Both the position numbers and the translations under genes were made by a program. Below the pieces are notes generated by a model. The model was given only the letters and a program-made list of their open reading frames with translations, made no database searches and was not told where the DNA came from. Positions 1-8,695 of a stretch of DNA of 64,000 nucleotides are shown here, in pieces (positions within the stretch are counted from its first letter, which is position 1; every line of letters starts with the position of its first letter). Origin of the DNA: Polyangium sp. 6x1 (GTDB lineage: Bacteria; Myxococcota_A; Polyangia; Polyangiales; Polyangiaceae); NCBI RefSeq assembly GCF_029946515.1, contig NZ_JARZHH010000043.1, forward strand, positions 35,785 to 99,784. Reading direction: 5' to 3'.

Positions 1-332
1 ACGCGTACCTGGTGGACGCGTTCGCCGAGCGAATCGAGCAGCAGTCGGAGATGTGGCTCCGGCGCGGCGTGGAGGTGGGGCTTTACCGCGACGACATCGA
101 GCCGGCGATCGTCGCGCGGCTCATCGCAGGCACACACGAGCGGCTGGTGCGCGAGATCATCAAGCAGCCGCGGCGCCCGGACATCGAGGGCTGGGCGCGT
201 CAAGCGCTGGATTTGCTCACGCGGGGGCTCCTTTCCGCCGCGTCGAGCGCGGTAGTTGACCGGACGGTCACGAAGAACCGGGAGCGGGACGAGCGCCCGC
301 GAGAACCCAGGTCGAGGGCGAAAGCAGGATGA
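1..332 (+). CDS. TetR-family transcriptional regulator, C-terminal part (cut by window start)
   Basis: The reading frame is open from base 3 and ends at TGA 330-332, so only about 109 C-terminal residues are visible and the DNA-binding HTH lies outside the window. The visible part is helical (FAERIEQQSEMWLRRG, IVARLIAGTHERLV) and resembles the ligand/dimerisation domain of TetR repressors. The stop overlaps the ATG of the RND adaptor gene (ATGA at 329-332). A TetR gene translationally coupled to an RND efflux pair is a classic arrangement in which the repressor controls the pump. The family call rests mostly on this context, because the diagnostic N-terminus is missing. Confidence 0.7.
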   Translation, partial: AYLVDAFAERIEQQSEMWLRRGVEVGLYRDDIEPAIVARLIAGTHERLVREIIKQPRRPDIEGWARQALDLLTRGLLSAASSAVVDRTVTKNRERDERPREPRSRAKAG

Positions 333-1525
333 GCACCGTGGCAACGACGGGTACGACGAAAAAGTTTGGCGCGGGCAAGCTGATCGCCCTCGCGATCGTG
401 CTGGGCACCGGGGGGCTGATCGGGGTCCGCGTGAAGGCCAAGATGGCCCAGAAAAAGGCCATCGAGGCGCAATCGGCCGTGACGGCGGAGCACGCCGCGG
501 CGCCGGGGAGCGCGGCGGCGCCGCCGAAAGTGACGGCGCGCGGCGGCACGCTCCTCGCGAAGCCCGAGGCGATGCGCTGGCAGCCGCGGGTCGCCGTGAC
601 GGGCACGCTGGAGCCGATCCAGCAGGCCGACGTGGGCTTCAAGGCCGGCGGGCGGCTGCTCGCGATCAAGGCGAAGGTCGGCGACGTCGTGAAGACGGGG
701 CAGGTCCTCGGCGTGGTCGACGCGTCCGAGGCCTCGGCGCAAGCGAACGTCGCGCAGACGGGCGTGCGCGTGGCCGAGATCTCGCTCGAAATGGCGAAGG
801 ACGCGCAAAAACGCTCGGATACGCTCTTCCAGCAGAGCGCGGTGCCCGAAGCGGAGAAGACGACGTCGACGCAGCGGGCGCTGCTCGCGGCGGCGCAGCT
901 CGAGCAGGCGCGCGCGCAGGCGCGGCTCGTGTCGGTGTCGGTCGGCAATGCGACGCTCGGGGCGCCCTTCGGCGGGCTCGTGACGCGCGCGCCGAACGGC
1001 ATCGGCAAGATCGTCGCCCCGGGTGAGCCGCTTTATCACCTCGAAGACACGTCGGTGCTCAAGCTCTCGGCGTCGGTCTCCGAGAATGACGCGAACGTCT
1101 TCGAGGTCGGCGCCGCGGTGTCGATCGACGGCGCGCCGAAGGCCACGGGCAAGGTGACGGCGGTGCTCGGATCGCTCGATCCGCAGACGCGCAGGGTCCC
1201 GGTGATCGCGGAGATCCCGAATGGGGCCGAGGTCGGCCTGCTCTCGGGATCGTTCGTCCGCGCGCAGATCGTGGCTGCGGAGACGATCGAGGTGCTCAGG
1301 CTCCCCGCTTCGGCGCTTCGGCCCGGGGCGCAGGACGAGATCGTCGTGGTGCAGGACGGAAAGGCGCACCTCGTGCGGGTCTCGTTCACGATCGCGCCCG
1401 ACGGCTCGCTGTACGTGCGCAAGGGGCTCGAGGCTGGGGCGTCCGTCGTGGCGAACCCGAGCCCCGAGGTGAAGGAAGGCGACGCGCTCGATCTCGGTCC
1501 CGCTCCGGCGGCGCCGGCGAAGTGA
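329..1525 (+). CDS. RND efflux periplasmic adaptor subunit (membrane fusion protein)
   Basis: The 398-aa protein has one N-terminal membrane anchor (about residues 16-34, IALAIVLGTGGLIGV). It then has a biotinyl-lipoyl-like half motif (about 85-125, including GRLLAIKAKVGDVVKTGQVL), an Ala/Gln-rich coiled-coil hairpin (about 125-205), a second lipoyl half (GAPFGGLVTRAP) and a beta-barrel/membrane-proximal part ending near 385. This order is that of AcrA/MdtA-type adaptors, which bridge an inner-membrane RND pump and an outer-membrane channel. The start ATG overlaps the stop of the TetR gene, and the pump gene follows 33 bp downstream. No outer-membrane factor gene is in the window, so the channel must be encoded elsewhere. 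The substrate cannot be told from sequence. Confidence 0.93.
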   Translation: MSTVATTGTTKKFGAGKLIALAIVLGTGGLIGVRVKAKMAQKKAIEAQSAVTAEHAAAPGSAAAPPKVTARGGTLLAKPEAMRWQPRVAVTGTLEPIQQADVGFKAGGRLLAIKAKVGDVVKTGQVLGVVDASEASAQANVAQTGVRVAEISLEMAKDAQKRSDTLFQQSAVPEAEKTTSTQRALLAAAQLEQARAQARLVSVSVGNATLGAPFGGLVTRAPNGIGKIVAPGEPLYHLEDTSVLKLSASVSENDANVFEVGAAVSIDGAPKATGKVTAVLGSLDPQTRRVPVIAEIPNGAEVGLLSGSFVRAQIVAAETIEVLRLPASALRPGAQDEIVVVQDGKAHLVRVSFTIAPDGSLYVRKGLEAGASVVANPSPEVKEGDALDLGPAPAAPAK

Positions 1526-1558
1526 TCGGCTGAATTTTCAGGCGAAAGAGGACATCTC

Positions 1559-4500
1559 ATGAACCTCTCGGCGATCGCCATCAAGCGGCCCGTCTTCACG
1601 GTGATGGTCGCGGTGGCGCTGCTCGTTCTCGGCGTCGTGGGCTACAAGCGCCTCGGCACGGATCTCTTCCCGGACGTCTCCTTCCCCGTCGCCAGCGTGA
1701 CGATCGTGTATCCGGGCGCGAGCCCGGCGGAGATCGAGACGCAGGTCTCGAAGCCGATCGAAGACGCGGTCGTGTCGCTGAACGGCATCGACCGCGTGCG
1801 CTCGTTCTCGCGGGAGGGCGTGTCGACCACGGTCGTGATCTTCAAGCTCGACGTGGACATCCAGGAGGCGGCGCAGCTCGTGCGCGAGCGCGTGGCGCAA
1901 GCCCGTTTCAGGCTGCCCAAGGACATCGAGGAGCCCGTGATCTCGCGCCTCGACACGGGCGCGGCGCCGGTCCTCGTCTACACGCTCCGCGGGCAACGCT
2001 CGTTGAGCCAGATCCGGAATTTTGCCGACGACGTGATCCGGCCGTCCCTCGAACAGGTCGACGGCGTGGCGGCGGTGAACATCCGCGGCGGCGCCGAGCG
2101 CGAGGTGAAGGTGCTCCTGGATCGGGCGCGGATCGACGCGCTCGGCGTGCAACCTGCGCAGATCGTGGCGGCGATCCAGGGCGCGAACCTGACGGTGCCC
2201 GCGGGGCGCTACGAGCAGGGCACGCGTGAGATCAGCGTGCGCGCGATGGGCGAGCTCGAGGCGGTCGACACGCTGCGTGATCTCGTGGTGTCGATGGCCC
2301 GCGACGGCTCGTCCGTGCGGCTGCGCGACGTGGCCGACGTGCAGGACGGCTTCGAGGACATGCGCACGCGCATTCGCGTGAACAACGACGAAGCCGTGGC
2401 GTTCGAGGTCGTCAAGCAGAGCGGCCGCAACACGGTCGAGATCTGCCAGGGCGTGCGGGCGAAGCTCGCAGAGCTCGAAAAGCAGTTCCCCGAGGACCTC
2501 AAGACGTCGCTGATCATGGATCAATCGACGTTCATCGAGGAGAACGCGCACGAGGTGCAGATCGCCATCTGGTTCGGCGGCGCGATGGCGATCTTGATCA
2601 TCCTGATCTTCATGCTCGATCTGCGCTCGACGCTGATCAGCGCCGTCGCGCTGCCGACGAGCGTCGTGGCGACGTTCTTCCTGATGTACGTGCTCGGCTT
2701 CACGCTGAACATGATGACGCTGCTCGGCCTGTCTCTGGCGATCGGCCTTCTCATCGACGACGCGGTCGTGGTGCGCGAGAACATCTTCAAGCACCTCGAG
2801 CGCGGCGAACCACCCATGGAAGCCGCGCTGAACGGGACGAAGGAGATCGCGCTCAGCGTGCTCGCGACGACGCTGACGATCGTGGCGGTCTTCGTGCCCG
2901 TGGCGTTCATGGGCGGCATCGTGGGCCAGTTCTTCCGCCAATTCGGGCTCACGGTCTCGGGCGCGGTGCTCGTTTCGCTCTTCGTGGCCTTCACGCTCGA
3001 TCCGATGCTCTCGTCGCGGTTCTCGAAATCGCTCGAGCACGGGGCGAAGGATCCATTCGCCTGGCTCAAGCGGCCGTTCGAATGGGTCTTCCGGGCGATG
3101 GACGATTCCTACCGGGGCCTGCTCGGCTGGGTCGTGAAGCACAAGCTCGTGGTGGGTCTGCTCGCGTTCGGCACGCTCATCGGCTCGGGGCAGCTCATGG
3201 CGCTCATGGGCTCGGACTTCGTCAACCCGGAGGATCGCGGCGAGATGATGGTCGAGATCGAGCTGCCCGCGGGGACGTCGCTCGACGAGCTCGCCACGCA
3301 ATCGCACGAAGCCGAGAAGAAGCTGCTCGCGCACCCGCAGATCAAGACGCTCTACGTGACGCTCGGGCCGAGCGGCGAGGTGAACAAGGCGCATTACCGC
3401 ATCCTGACGACGAAGAAACACGAGCGGACGATGCCGCTCGATGCCATCAAGGACGACGTGCGCGCGATCGCGAAGGCCGTGCCCGGAGCGAACGTGGTCA
3501 TCACGGAGCCCGAGTTCGTGGAGGGCGCGGGCGTGCAGGCGCCCATCATGATCAACGTGCGGGGTGAGTCGTACGACGACATCCGCGCCCTCGCCGATCA
3601 GGTCGCCAGGGTCCTCGAGACCACGGCGGGCGTGACGGACGTGCAGGTGAAGTTCTCGCCCGGCAAGCCCGAGATGCGCGTGAAGGTGGACCGGCAGCGC
3701 GCGGCCGATCAGGGCATCAGCGTGGCGCAGGTGGCGATGACGCTGCGCACCGCAATCGAGGGCGAGGAGGCGAGCAAGCTCCGGCAAGGCAAGGACGAGG
3801 TGCCGATCCGGGTGCAGATGCGCGAGGAGGATCGGGCTTCTCCGGCCGAGCTCTCGCGGCTGACGTTGTGGTCGCCGCGGGGCGCCGTGGCGCTCGCCGA
3901 CGTCGCTCGGCTCGAAATGGGCGAGGGTCCGCAGGTGATCGAGCGCGAGGATCGGCAGCGGCAGATCGCCGTGTGGGCGACGCCGCGTGGCCGTTCGCTC
4001 GGCGAGATCGTCGGCGAGCTCATGCCGCGAATCGACGCGCTGCAGAGGCCGAAGGGCACGTCGCTCGCCTACGACGGGCAAATCGAGCAGATGAACGACA
4101 CGAACTCCTCGATGGGGACGGCGCTCCTGCTCGCGGTCATCTTCATCTACCTCGTGCTCGCGTCGCAGTTCGAGAGCTTCATTCACCCGCTGACGATCAT
4201 GATGACCCTGCCGCTCGCGCTCGTCGGCGCGATCCTGGGGCTCTTCTTGATGGATACGTCGATGGCCATGGGCGCGATGATCGGGATCATCCTGCTCATG
4301 GGCCTGGTCACGAAGAACGCGATCTTGCTCGTGGACCGAGCGATCGTGCGCGTGCGCGAGAACAACGAGACGCCGCTGCAGGCCATCCTGGAGGCCGGCC
4401 CGGAGCGGCTCCGCCCGATCCTGATGACGAGCGCGGCGATGGTGCTCGGCATGCTGCCGACCGCGATCTCGAACGGCGAAGGCAGCGAGTTCCGCGCGCC

Positions 4501-4657
4501 CATGGCCATCGCGGTCATCGGCGGCGTCGTGAGCTCGACGTTGCTCTCGCTGATCGTGATCCCCGCGCTGTATCTCGCCATCGAGAACGCGAAAGCGTGG
4601 CTCCGGGCGCGCGGCATCGTGAAGGGCGAGGCCGAGCCCGCGCCTGCCGCCGAATGA
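1559..4657 (+). CDS. RND efflux pump, inner-membrane transporter (HAE1/AcrB-like)
   Basis: At 1032 aa this is the usual length of AcrB-type pumps. TM1 starts at the conserved AIKRPVFTVMV near residue 7, and two large periplasmic loops interrupt the 12 expected TM helices. The proton-relay residues are present: Asp400-Asp401 in the TM4 segment LLIDDAVVV and Lys919 in GLVTKNAILLVD, equivalent to AcrB D407/D408/K940. The protein should therefore be an active proton-driven exporter of drugs or lipophilic compounds, working with the adaptor encoded just upstream. An AGAGGA ribosome site lies about 7 bp before the ATG. A GC-rich hairpin follows the stop codon directly. Confidence 0.95.
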   Translation: MNLSAIAIKRPVFTVMVAVALLVLGVVGYKRLGTDLFPDVSFPVASVTIVYPGASPAEIETQVSKPIEDAVVSLNGIDRVRSFSREGVSTTVVIFKLDVDIQEAAQLVRERVAQARFRLPKDIEEPVISRLDTGAAPVLVYTLRGQRSLSQIRNFADDVIRPSLEQVDGVAAVNIRGGAEREVKVLLDRARIDALGVQPAQIVAAIQGANLTVPAGRYEQGTREISVRAMGELEAVDTLRDLVVSMARDGSSVRLRDVADVQDGFEDMRTRIRVNNDEAVAFEVVKQSGRNTVEICQGVRAKLAELEKQFPEDLKTSLIMDQSTFIEENAHEVQIAIWFGGAMAILIILIFMLDLRSTLISAVALPTSVVATFFLMYVLGFTLNMMTLLGLSLAIGLLIDDAVVVRENIFKHLERGEPPMEAALNGTKEIALSVLATTLTIVAVFVPVAFMGGIVGQFFRQFGLTVSGAVLVSLFVAFTLDPMLSSRFSKSLEHGAKDPFAWLKRPFEWVFRAMDDSYRGLLGWVVKHKLVVGLLAFGTLIGSGQLMALMGSDFVNPEDRGEMMVEIELPAGTSLDELATQSHEAEKKLLAHPQIKTLYVTLGPSGEVNKAHYRILTTKKHERTMPLDAIKDDVRAIAKAVPGANVVITEPEFVEGAGVQAPIMINVRGESYDDIRALADQVARVLETTAGVTDVQVKFSPGKPEMRVKVDRQRAADQGISVAQVAMTLRTAIEGEEASKLRQGKDEVPIRVQMREEDRASPAELSRLTLWSPRGAVALADVARLEMGEGPQVIEREDRQRQIAVWATPRGRSLGEIVGELMPRIDALQRPKGTSLAYDGQIEQMNDTNSSMGTALLLAVIFIYLVLASQFESFIHPLTIMMTLPLALVGAILGLFLMDTSMAMGAMIGIILLMGLVTKNAILLVDRAIVRVRENNETPLQAILEAGPERLRPILMTSAAMVLGMLPTAISNGEGSEFRAPMAIAVIGGVVSSTLLSLIVIPALYLAIENAKAWLRARGIVKGEAEPAPAAE

Positions 4658-4661
4658 GCGG

Positions 4662-4682
4662 GCGGGGCCCTCGCGGCCCCGC
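4662..4682 (+). terminator. GC hairpin after the RND operon
   Basis: GCGGGGCC (4662-4669) pairs perfectly with GGCCCCGC (4675-4682) around a 5-nt loop, 5 bp after the RND pump stop codon. There is no U-tract, so it may stabilise or end the efflux mRNA rather than act as a textbook intrinsic terminator. Confidence 0.45.
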
Positions 4683-4751
4683 GCGTTGACGTCGCTACAT
4701 CGAAGCACCAAGGAGCCGCTGCCCTGCCTGTGAGGGAGGAGGCGCGCGCTC

Positions 4752-5225
4752 ATGGTCGGCAACCTCAGCCAAGACGAGATCGAGCGGGTCCTTGGGACCG
4801 AAATGATCGCCCACCTCGGCTGCCATGCCGGCGGCCGCACGTACGTCGTGCCCATCACGTACGCGTACGAAGACGACTACATCTACAGCCACACGGCCGA
4901 GGGCTTGAAGCTCGCGATGATGCGCGAAAACCCGGAGGTCTGCGTCGAGGTCGAGAAGATCGACGGGCCCGCGCACTGGAGGAGCGTGATCGCGTGGGGC
5001 ACGTTCGAGGAGCTCGCCGGAGCGGACGCCGCGCATGCGCTGCAGGTCCTCCTCGAGCGTTATTTCTCGCGCGAGGCGGGCGAGACCGCGCGCGGGCCGC
5101 TCGGACCGCACAGGCAAGGCGCGGTTCACCCGGACGCACACCTTTTTCGTATCCACCTCACCGAAAAGACGGGGCGCTTCGAGGACGGCGCGCGAAAGCG
5201 GCCGAGACCGACCCTCGTTCGTTAG
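4752..5225 (+). CDS. Pyridoxamine 5'-phosphate oxidase-fold (Nim-like) flavoprotein
   Basis: The 157-aa protein has the split-barrel pattern of the PNPOx-like/Nim family. That pattern includes MIAHLGCHAGGRTYVVPITY, DDYIYSHTAEGLKLAMMREN and VCVEVEKIDGPAHWRSVIAWGTF, which correspond to the FMN-binding strands and the hairpin that contacts the phosphate. Members bind FMN, F420 or heme and include nitroimidazole reductases, and many have no known substrate. A strong GGGAGGAGG ribosome site (4733-4741) sits about 10 bp before the ATG. The gene stands alone between the efflux operon and the surface-protein block. The fold is secure, but the reaction is unknown. The C-terminus after residue 130 is basic and not conserved. 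Confidence 0.85.
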   Translation: MVGNLSQDEIERVLGTEMIAHLGCHAGGRTYVVPITYAYEDDYIYSHTAEGLKLAMMRENPEVCVEVEKIDGPAHWRSVIAWGTFEELAGADAAHALQVLLERYFSREAGETARGPLGPHRQGAVHPDAHLFRIHLTEKTGRFEDGARKRPRPTLVR

Positions 5226-5395
5226 GTTTGTCACAACGTTCGCCGTCAAAAGCCTGGCTCCGAACAGGGTTTCACCCGGGACACGCGGGAGGTTCGTCCT
5301 TCTGCGTGACATTCGGAGGAAGTCGCTCGGGCCGGCTCTGGTTTTGCGTTCGTCCCGGCCGCCCTCCGTGGTAGACGCGGCGCAGAGGGACAATC

Positions 5396-8300
5396 ATGCG
5401 CAGGACCACGAAGCTGACCTTGATGGCATTCGCCCTCCTTTCCACCGGCACGGGCTGTGAGATCATCGCCTCGGTGGATCGGAGTGACATCGACCAGTCG
5501 ACGGGCCCAGGCACGGGAGGGACCGGTAACGTTGGCGGCATGGGCCCCGGCGGCGGCGGCATGGGCCCCGGCGGCGGCGGCATGGGCGGCGGCGGCATGG
5601 GCGGCACCGGCGGTATCGGGGGCGCCGGGGGTATGGGCGGCACCGGGGGTATGGGTGGCGCTGGGGGTATGGGCGGCACCGGGGGTATGGGTGGCGCTGG
5701 GGGTATGGGCGGCGCCGGAGGTATGGGCGGCACCGGCGGTATGGGCGGCACCGGCGGTATGGGCGGCGCCGGCGGTATGGGCGGCACCGGTGGTATGGGC
5801 GGCACCGGCGGAATGGGCGGCTCGGGCGGAGCTGGCGGCGGAAACCCGCAGTGTACCGTTCCTACGGATTGCCCGGCCACGGGGAACGAATGCGTGGTCG
5901 CCACCTGCGATGCGGGGATGTGCGGCACGGCGTTCGTGAATGCCGGCACCGAGGTCACGACCCAGCAAGACGGCAATTGCAAGGTCGATCAGTGTGACGG
6001 CGCGGGGAACGTGGTCAGCGCCGATGACGACGCGGACCTGCCGGACGACCACAACGAGTGCACGAGCGATTCCTGCTCGAATGGCACCCCGACCTACACG
6101 AACCTGATGTCCGGCACGGCGTGCGGCGCCGGCATGAACCTGCTCTGCGACGGGATGGGCGCGTGCGTCGGCTGCGTGACCACGAACGATTGCCAGGGCC
6201 AGGACACGGCCTGCCAGACACGCACCTGCACGTCGGGCGCTTGCGGATTCAATTTTGCCGCGCAGGGCGCGGCCGCGGGCGATCCGACGGACGGCGATTG
6301 CAAGCGGGACGTGTGCGACGGCAGCGGCAATATCGTCCCCACGAACGACGCCACGGATCTGCCGGCCGACGACGGCAATGCGTGCACCGTGGCGGCGTGT
6401 GATCCGACGAACGGACCGGTGCAGAATCCGGTCTCCGTGAACGACAACGACCTTTGCACGACGGACGCGTGCGATCCGGCGACCGGCGTCTCCCACACGC
6501 CCGTCAACATCAACGACAACGACCTTTGCACGACGGACGCGTGCGATCCGGCGACCGGCGTCTCCCATACGCCCGTCAACATCAACGACAACGACCTTTG
6601 CACGACGGACGCGTGCAATCCCGCGACCGGCGTCTCCCACACGCCCGTCAACATCGACGACAACAGCGTTTGTACGACGGACGCCTGCGCTCCGGCGACC
6701 GGCGTCTCCCACACGCCCGTCAGCATCGACGACAACAACGCTTGCACGGCCGACGCCTGCGATCCGGTGGGCGGCGTCTCCCACACGAACCTGCCGGCGG
6801 GCACGGATTGCGGCAATGGCAACCAGTGCAACGGCATGGGCCAGTGCGTCGGCTGCACGATGGCCTCGGATTGCCCCGGCCAGGTCACCGAGTGCGGTGC
6901 GCCGGTCTGCAATACCGGCGTCTGCGACATGACGTATGCGGCTTCGGGCACGCCGGTCGCGACGCAGATCCCCGGCGATTGCACGGTGTCCGTGTGCAAT
7001 GGCACGGGTGGCACGACGACCGCGGCGGACAACAGCGATCTGCCGGACGACGGCAACGAGTGCACGATCGACACCTGCAACAACGGGACGCCGACGCAGA
7101 CGCCCGCGAGCCCGGGCACGCCGTGCAACCAGAATGGTGGCACGCAGTGCGACGCCAATGGGATGTGCGTCGCGCCGGTGGCGCCGACGGTCGTCAGCAC
7201 GACGCCGGCGGACGGGGCGCTCGACGTCCCGGTTGGCTCGACGATCGCCGTCACGTTCAGCACCGCCATGAATCCGGCCACGCTGACGGGGACGACCGAG
7301 ACCGGGGCCTGCACGGGGTCGATCCAGATCTCGACGGACGATTTTGCCACGTGCCTCGGATTCCAGGCGGCCGCGCCGACGATGACCCTGGGCAACACCG
7401 TGGCGACGCTCGTCCCGGCGCCGGCGCTCTCTTACTTCTCGGCGTACAAGATCCGCGTGACGACGGGTGCGAAGAATGCGTCGGGCACAGCGCTCGCCGC
7501 TGTCTACACGACGCCGGACGGGTTCTTGACGGCGGAGCCGACGAACTCGTGTGTGGGCTCGGTCGTGATCAGCCAGGTATACGGCGCTGGTGGCAATACA
7601 GGCGCGGTCTACAAGCAAGACTTCATCGAGCTGCACAACCGCGGCACGACCCCGGTGAACCTCGCGGGATGGAGCGTGCAATATGCAAGCGCGACCGGCT
7701 CCGCCTGGACCCCGATGGCGCTCACCGGGACAATCGCTCCTGGAGGGTATTACTTGATCCAGCAAGCTGCTGGTATGGGAGGCACGACCGACCTACCGAC
7801 GCCGAACCAGACGGGCAACATCGCCATGGGTGGAACCGGCGGCAAGGTGGCGCTCGTCAACACGACGACGGCCTTGACGACGGCTTGCCCCACCAGCCCG
7901 ACGATCGTCGATTTCGTGGGTTACGGAAACGCCACCTGTTACGAGGGGACGGGCCCGACGCCCACCCCCGCGAACAATGCATCCACCCCGATTCGTAACA
8001 ACGGCGGATGCACGGACACGAACCAGAACGCGACCGATTTCACGGTTGGCACCGTTGCGCCTCGCAACTCGTCGACAGCCGCGCTCGCCTGTAGCTGCCC
8101 CATCGCGGGGGCCGCGAACGAGTCGGGCGTCTCGGAGGAAATGGATTATTGCAACGTCCAGTTCCCGATGAGCACCACCGTGGCCGCCGGTCAAATGAGC
8201 GAGACGATCTACGGTCGCGTCTACGAGAGCGGCTTCACGGAGGCGGCCGGCGCGAACGCCGCGATCGTGGCCGAGCTCGGGTTTGGCCCCGGGAACGTGA

Positions 8301-8542
8301 ACCCGACCACGCAGAGCGGGTACACGTTCGTCCCGGCGACGTTCAACCTCCAGGATGGCAACGACGACGAGTACAAGGCCTCGTTCACCGCGCCCGCGAC
8401 GCCCGGCACGTACCGCTACGTCTATCGCTTCAGCCGCAACGCCGGCACGAGCTGGACCTATTGCGACCTCAATGGCGCCGGCGCGAACGGCGGCCTCTCG
8501 TTCGAGATCACCGAGCTGCCCATCCTCAGCGTCACGCCCTGA
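5396..8542 (+). CDS. Large secreted Cys-rich protein with Gly-rich stalk, Ig-like and lamin-tail domains
   Basis: The 1048-aa protein begins with a signal peptide ending in a Cys (STGTGC, weak lipobox). Residues about 38-150 are a low-complexity GGMGGTGGMGGAGG stalk. Residues about 155-595 are Cys-rich repeats with paired cysteines, including five nearly identical 24-residue units of the type NDNDLCTTDACDPATG. A bacterial Ig-like (SbsA/Big_5-type) domain follows at about 600-715 (TTPADGALDVPVGSTIAVTFS). A lamin-tail domain spans about 720-900 (VVISQVYGAGG, DFIELHNRGTTPVNLAGW, GGYYLIQQ). The last part looks like a beta-sandwich. It is probably an exposed cell-surface or matrix protein; no catalytic motif is seen. 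The lipoprotein assignment is less certain than export. Confidence 0.85.
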   Translation: MRRTTKLTLMAFALLSTGTGCEIIASVDRSDIDQSTGPGTGGTGNVGGMGPGGGGMGPGGGGMGGGGMGGTGGIGGAGGMGGTGGMGGAGGMGGTGGMGGAGGMGGAGGMGGTGGMGGTGGMGGAGGMGGTGGMGGTGGMGGSGGAGGGNPQCTVPTDCPATGNECVVATCDAGMCGTAFVNAGTEVTTQQDGNCKVDQCDGAGNVVSADDDADLPDDHNECTSDSCSNGTPTYTNLMSGTACGAGMNLLCDGMGACVGCVTTNDCQGQDTACQTRTCTSGACGFNFAAQGAAAGDPTDGDCKRDVCDGSGNIVPTNDATDLPADDGNACTVAACDPTNGPVQNPVSVNDNDLCTTDACDPATGVSHTPVNINDNDLCTTDACDPATGVSHTPVNINDNDLCTTDACNPATGVSHTPVNIDDNSVCTTDACAPATGVSHTPVSIDDNNACTADACDPVGGVSHTNLPAGTDCGNGNQCNGMGQCVGCTMASDCPGQVTECGAPVCNTGVCDMTYAASGTPVATQIPGDCTVSVCNGTGGTTTAADNSDLPDDGNECTIDTCNNGTPTQTPASPGTPCNQNGGTQCDANGMCVAPVAPTVVSTTPADGALDVPVGSTIAVTFSTAMNPATLTGTTETGACTGSIQISTDDFATCLGFQAAAPTMTLGNTVATLVPAPALSYFSAYKIRVTTGAKNASGTALAAVYTTPDGFLTAEPTNSCVGSVVISQVYGAGGNTGAVYKQDFIELHNRGTTPVNLAGWSVQYASATGSAWTPMALTGTIAPGGYYLIQQAAGMGGTTDLPTPNQTGNIAMGGTGGKVALVNTTTALTTACPTSPTIVDFVGYGNATCYEGTGPTPTPANNASTPIRNNGGCTDTNQNATDFTVGTVAPRNSSTAALACSCPIAGAANESGVSEEMDYCNVQFPMSTTVAAGQMSETIYGRVYESGFTEAAGANAAIVAELGFGPGNVNPTTQSGYTFVPATFNLQDGNDDEYKASFTAPATPGTYRYVYRFSRNAGTSWTYCDLNGAGANGGLSFEITELPILSVTP
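5533..5840 (+). repeat. Short tandem repeats encoding the Gly-Met-Gly-Gly stalk
   Basis: The DNA is built of imperfect 15- to 18-bp units of the type GGCGGTATGGGCGGCACC and encodes GGM/GGT/GGA runs. Synonymous differences between units suggest repeated slippage followed by drift. Copy number probably varies between strains. Confidence 0.8.
6440..6799 (+). repeat. Five tandem 72-bp units (24-residue Cys-pair repeat)
   Basis: Units begin at 6440, 6512, 6584, 6656 and 6728. The first three are almost identical at DNA level, and the last two diverge (DDNSVC, DDNNAC instead of NDNDLC). Each unit carries two Cys four residues apart, which suggests a disulfide-stapled rod. The near-identity of the first three points to recent duplication. 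Confidence 0.85.
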
Positions 8543-8556
8543 CGTCCCGCCTCCCC

Positions 8557-8582
8557 GAGGAAGGCCCCCACGGGCCTTCCTC
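8557..8582 (+). terminator. Hairpin terminator after the lamin-tail protein gene
   Basis: GAGGAAGGCCC (8557-8567) and GGGCCTTCCTC (8572-8582) form a perfect 11-bp stem with a 4-nt loop, 14 bp after the stop codon. No T-tract follows. It separates the large gene from the downstream SUMF1 lipoprotein genes. Confidence 0.55.
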
Positions 8583-8695
8583 CCGCCTGGCGCGGGCCCG
8601 CGCGGACCCTGCTTCCTCCCGGACGAGCCTTTGCGTCGCGTCCCCGATGGGGTATCCATCACCTTCGCCGTATGCTTTCGCAGCGCGAGGGATCA

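Noticed and set aside
1538..4858. 1106-aa open frame on the minus strand opposite the RND pump
   Set aside because: Composition is almost only Arg, His, Asp, Leu and Glu, the usual antisense image of a GC-rich gene. The plus strand encodes an unmistakable RND transporter.
5246..7765. 839-aa minus-strand open frame over the Gly-rich and Cys-rich repeats
   Set aside because: It is the mirror of the repeat DNA and has no signal, start context or family motif.
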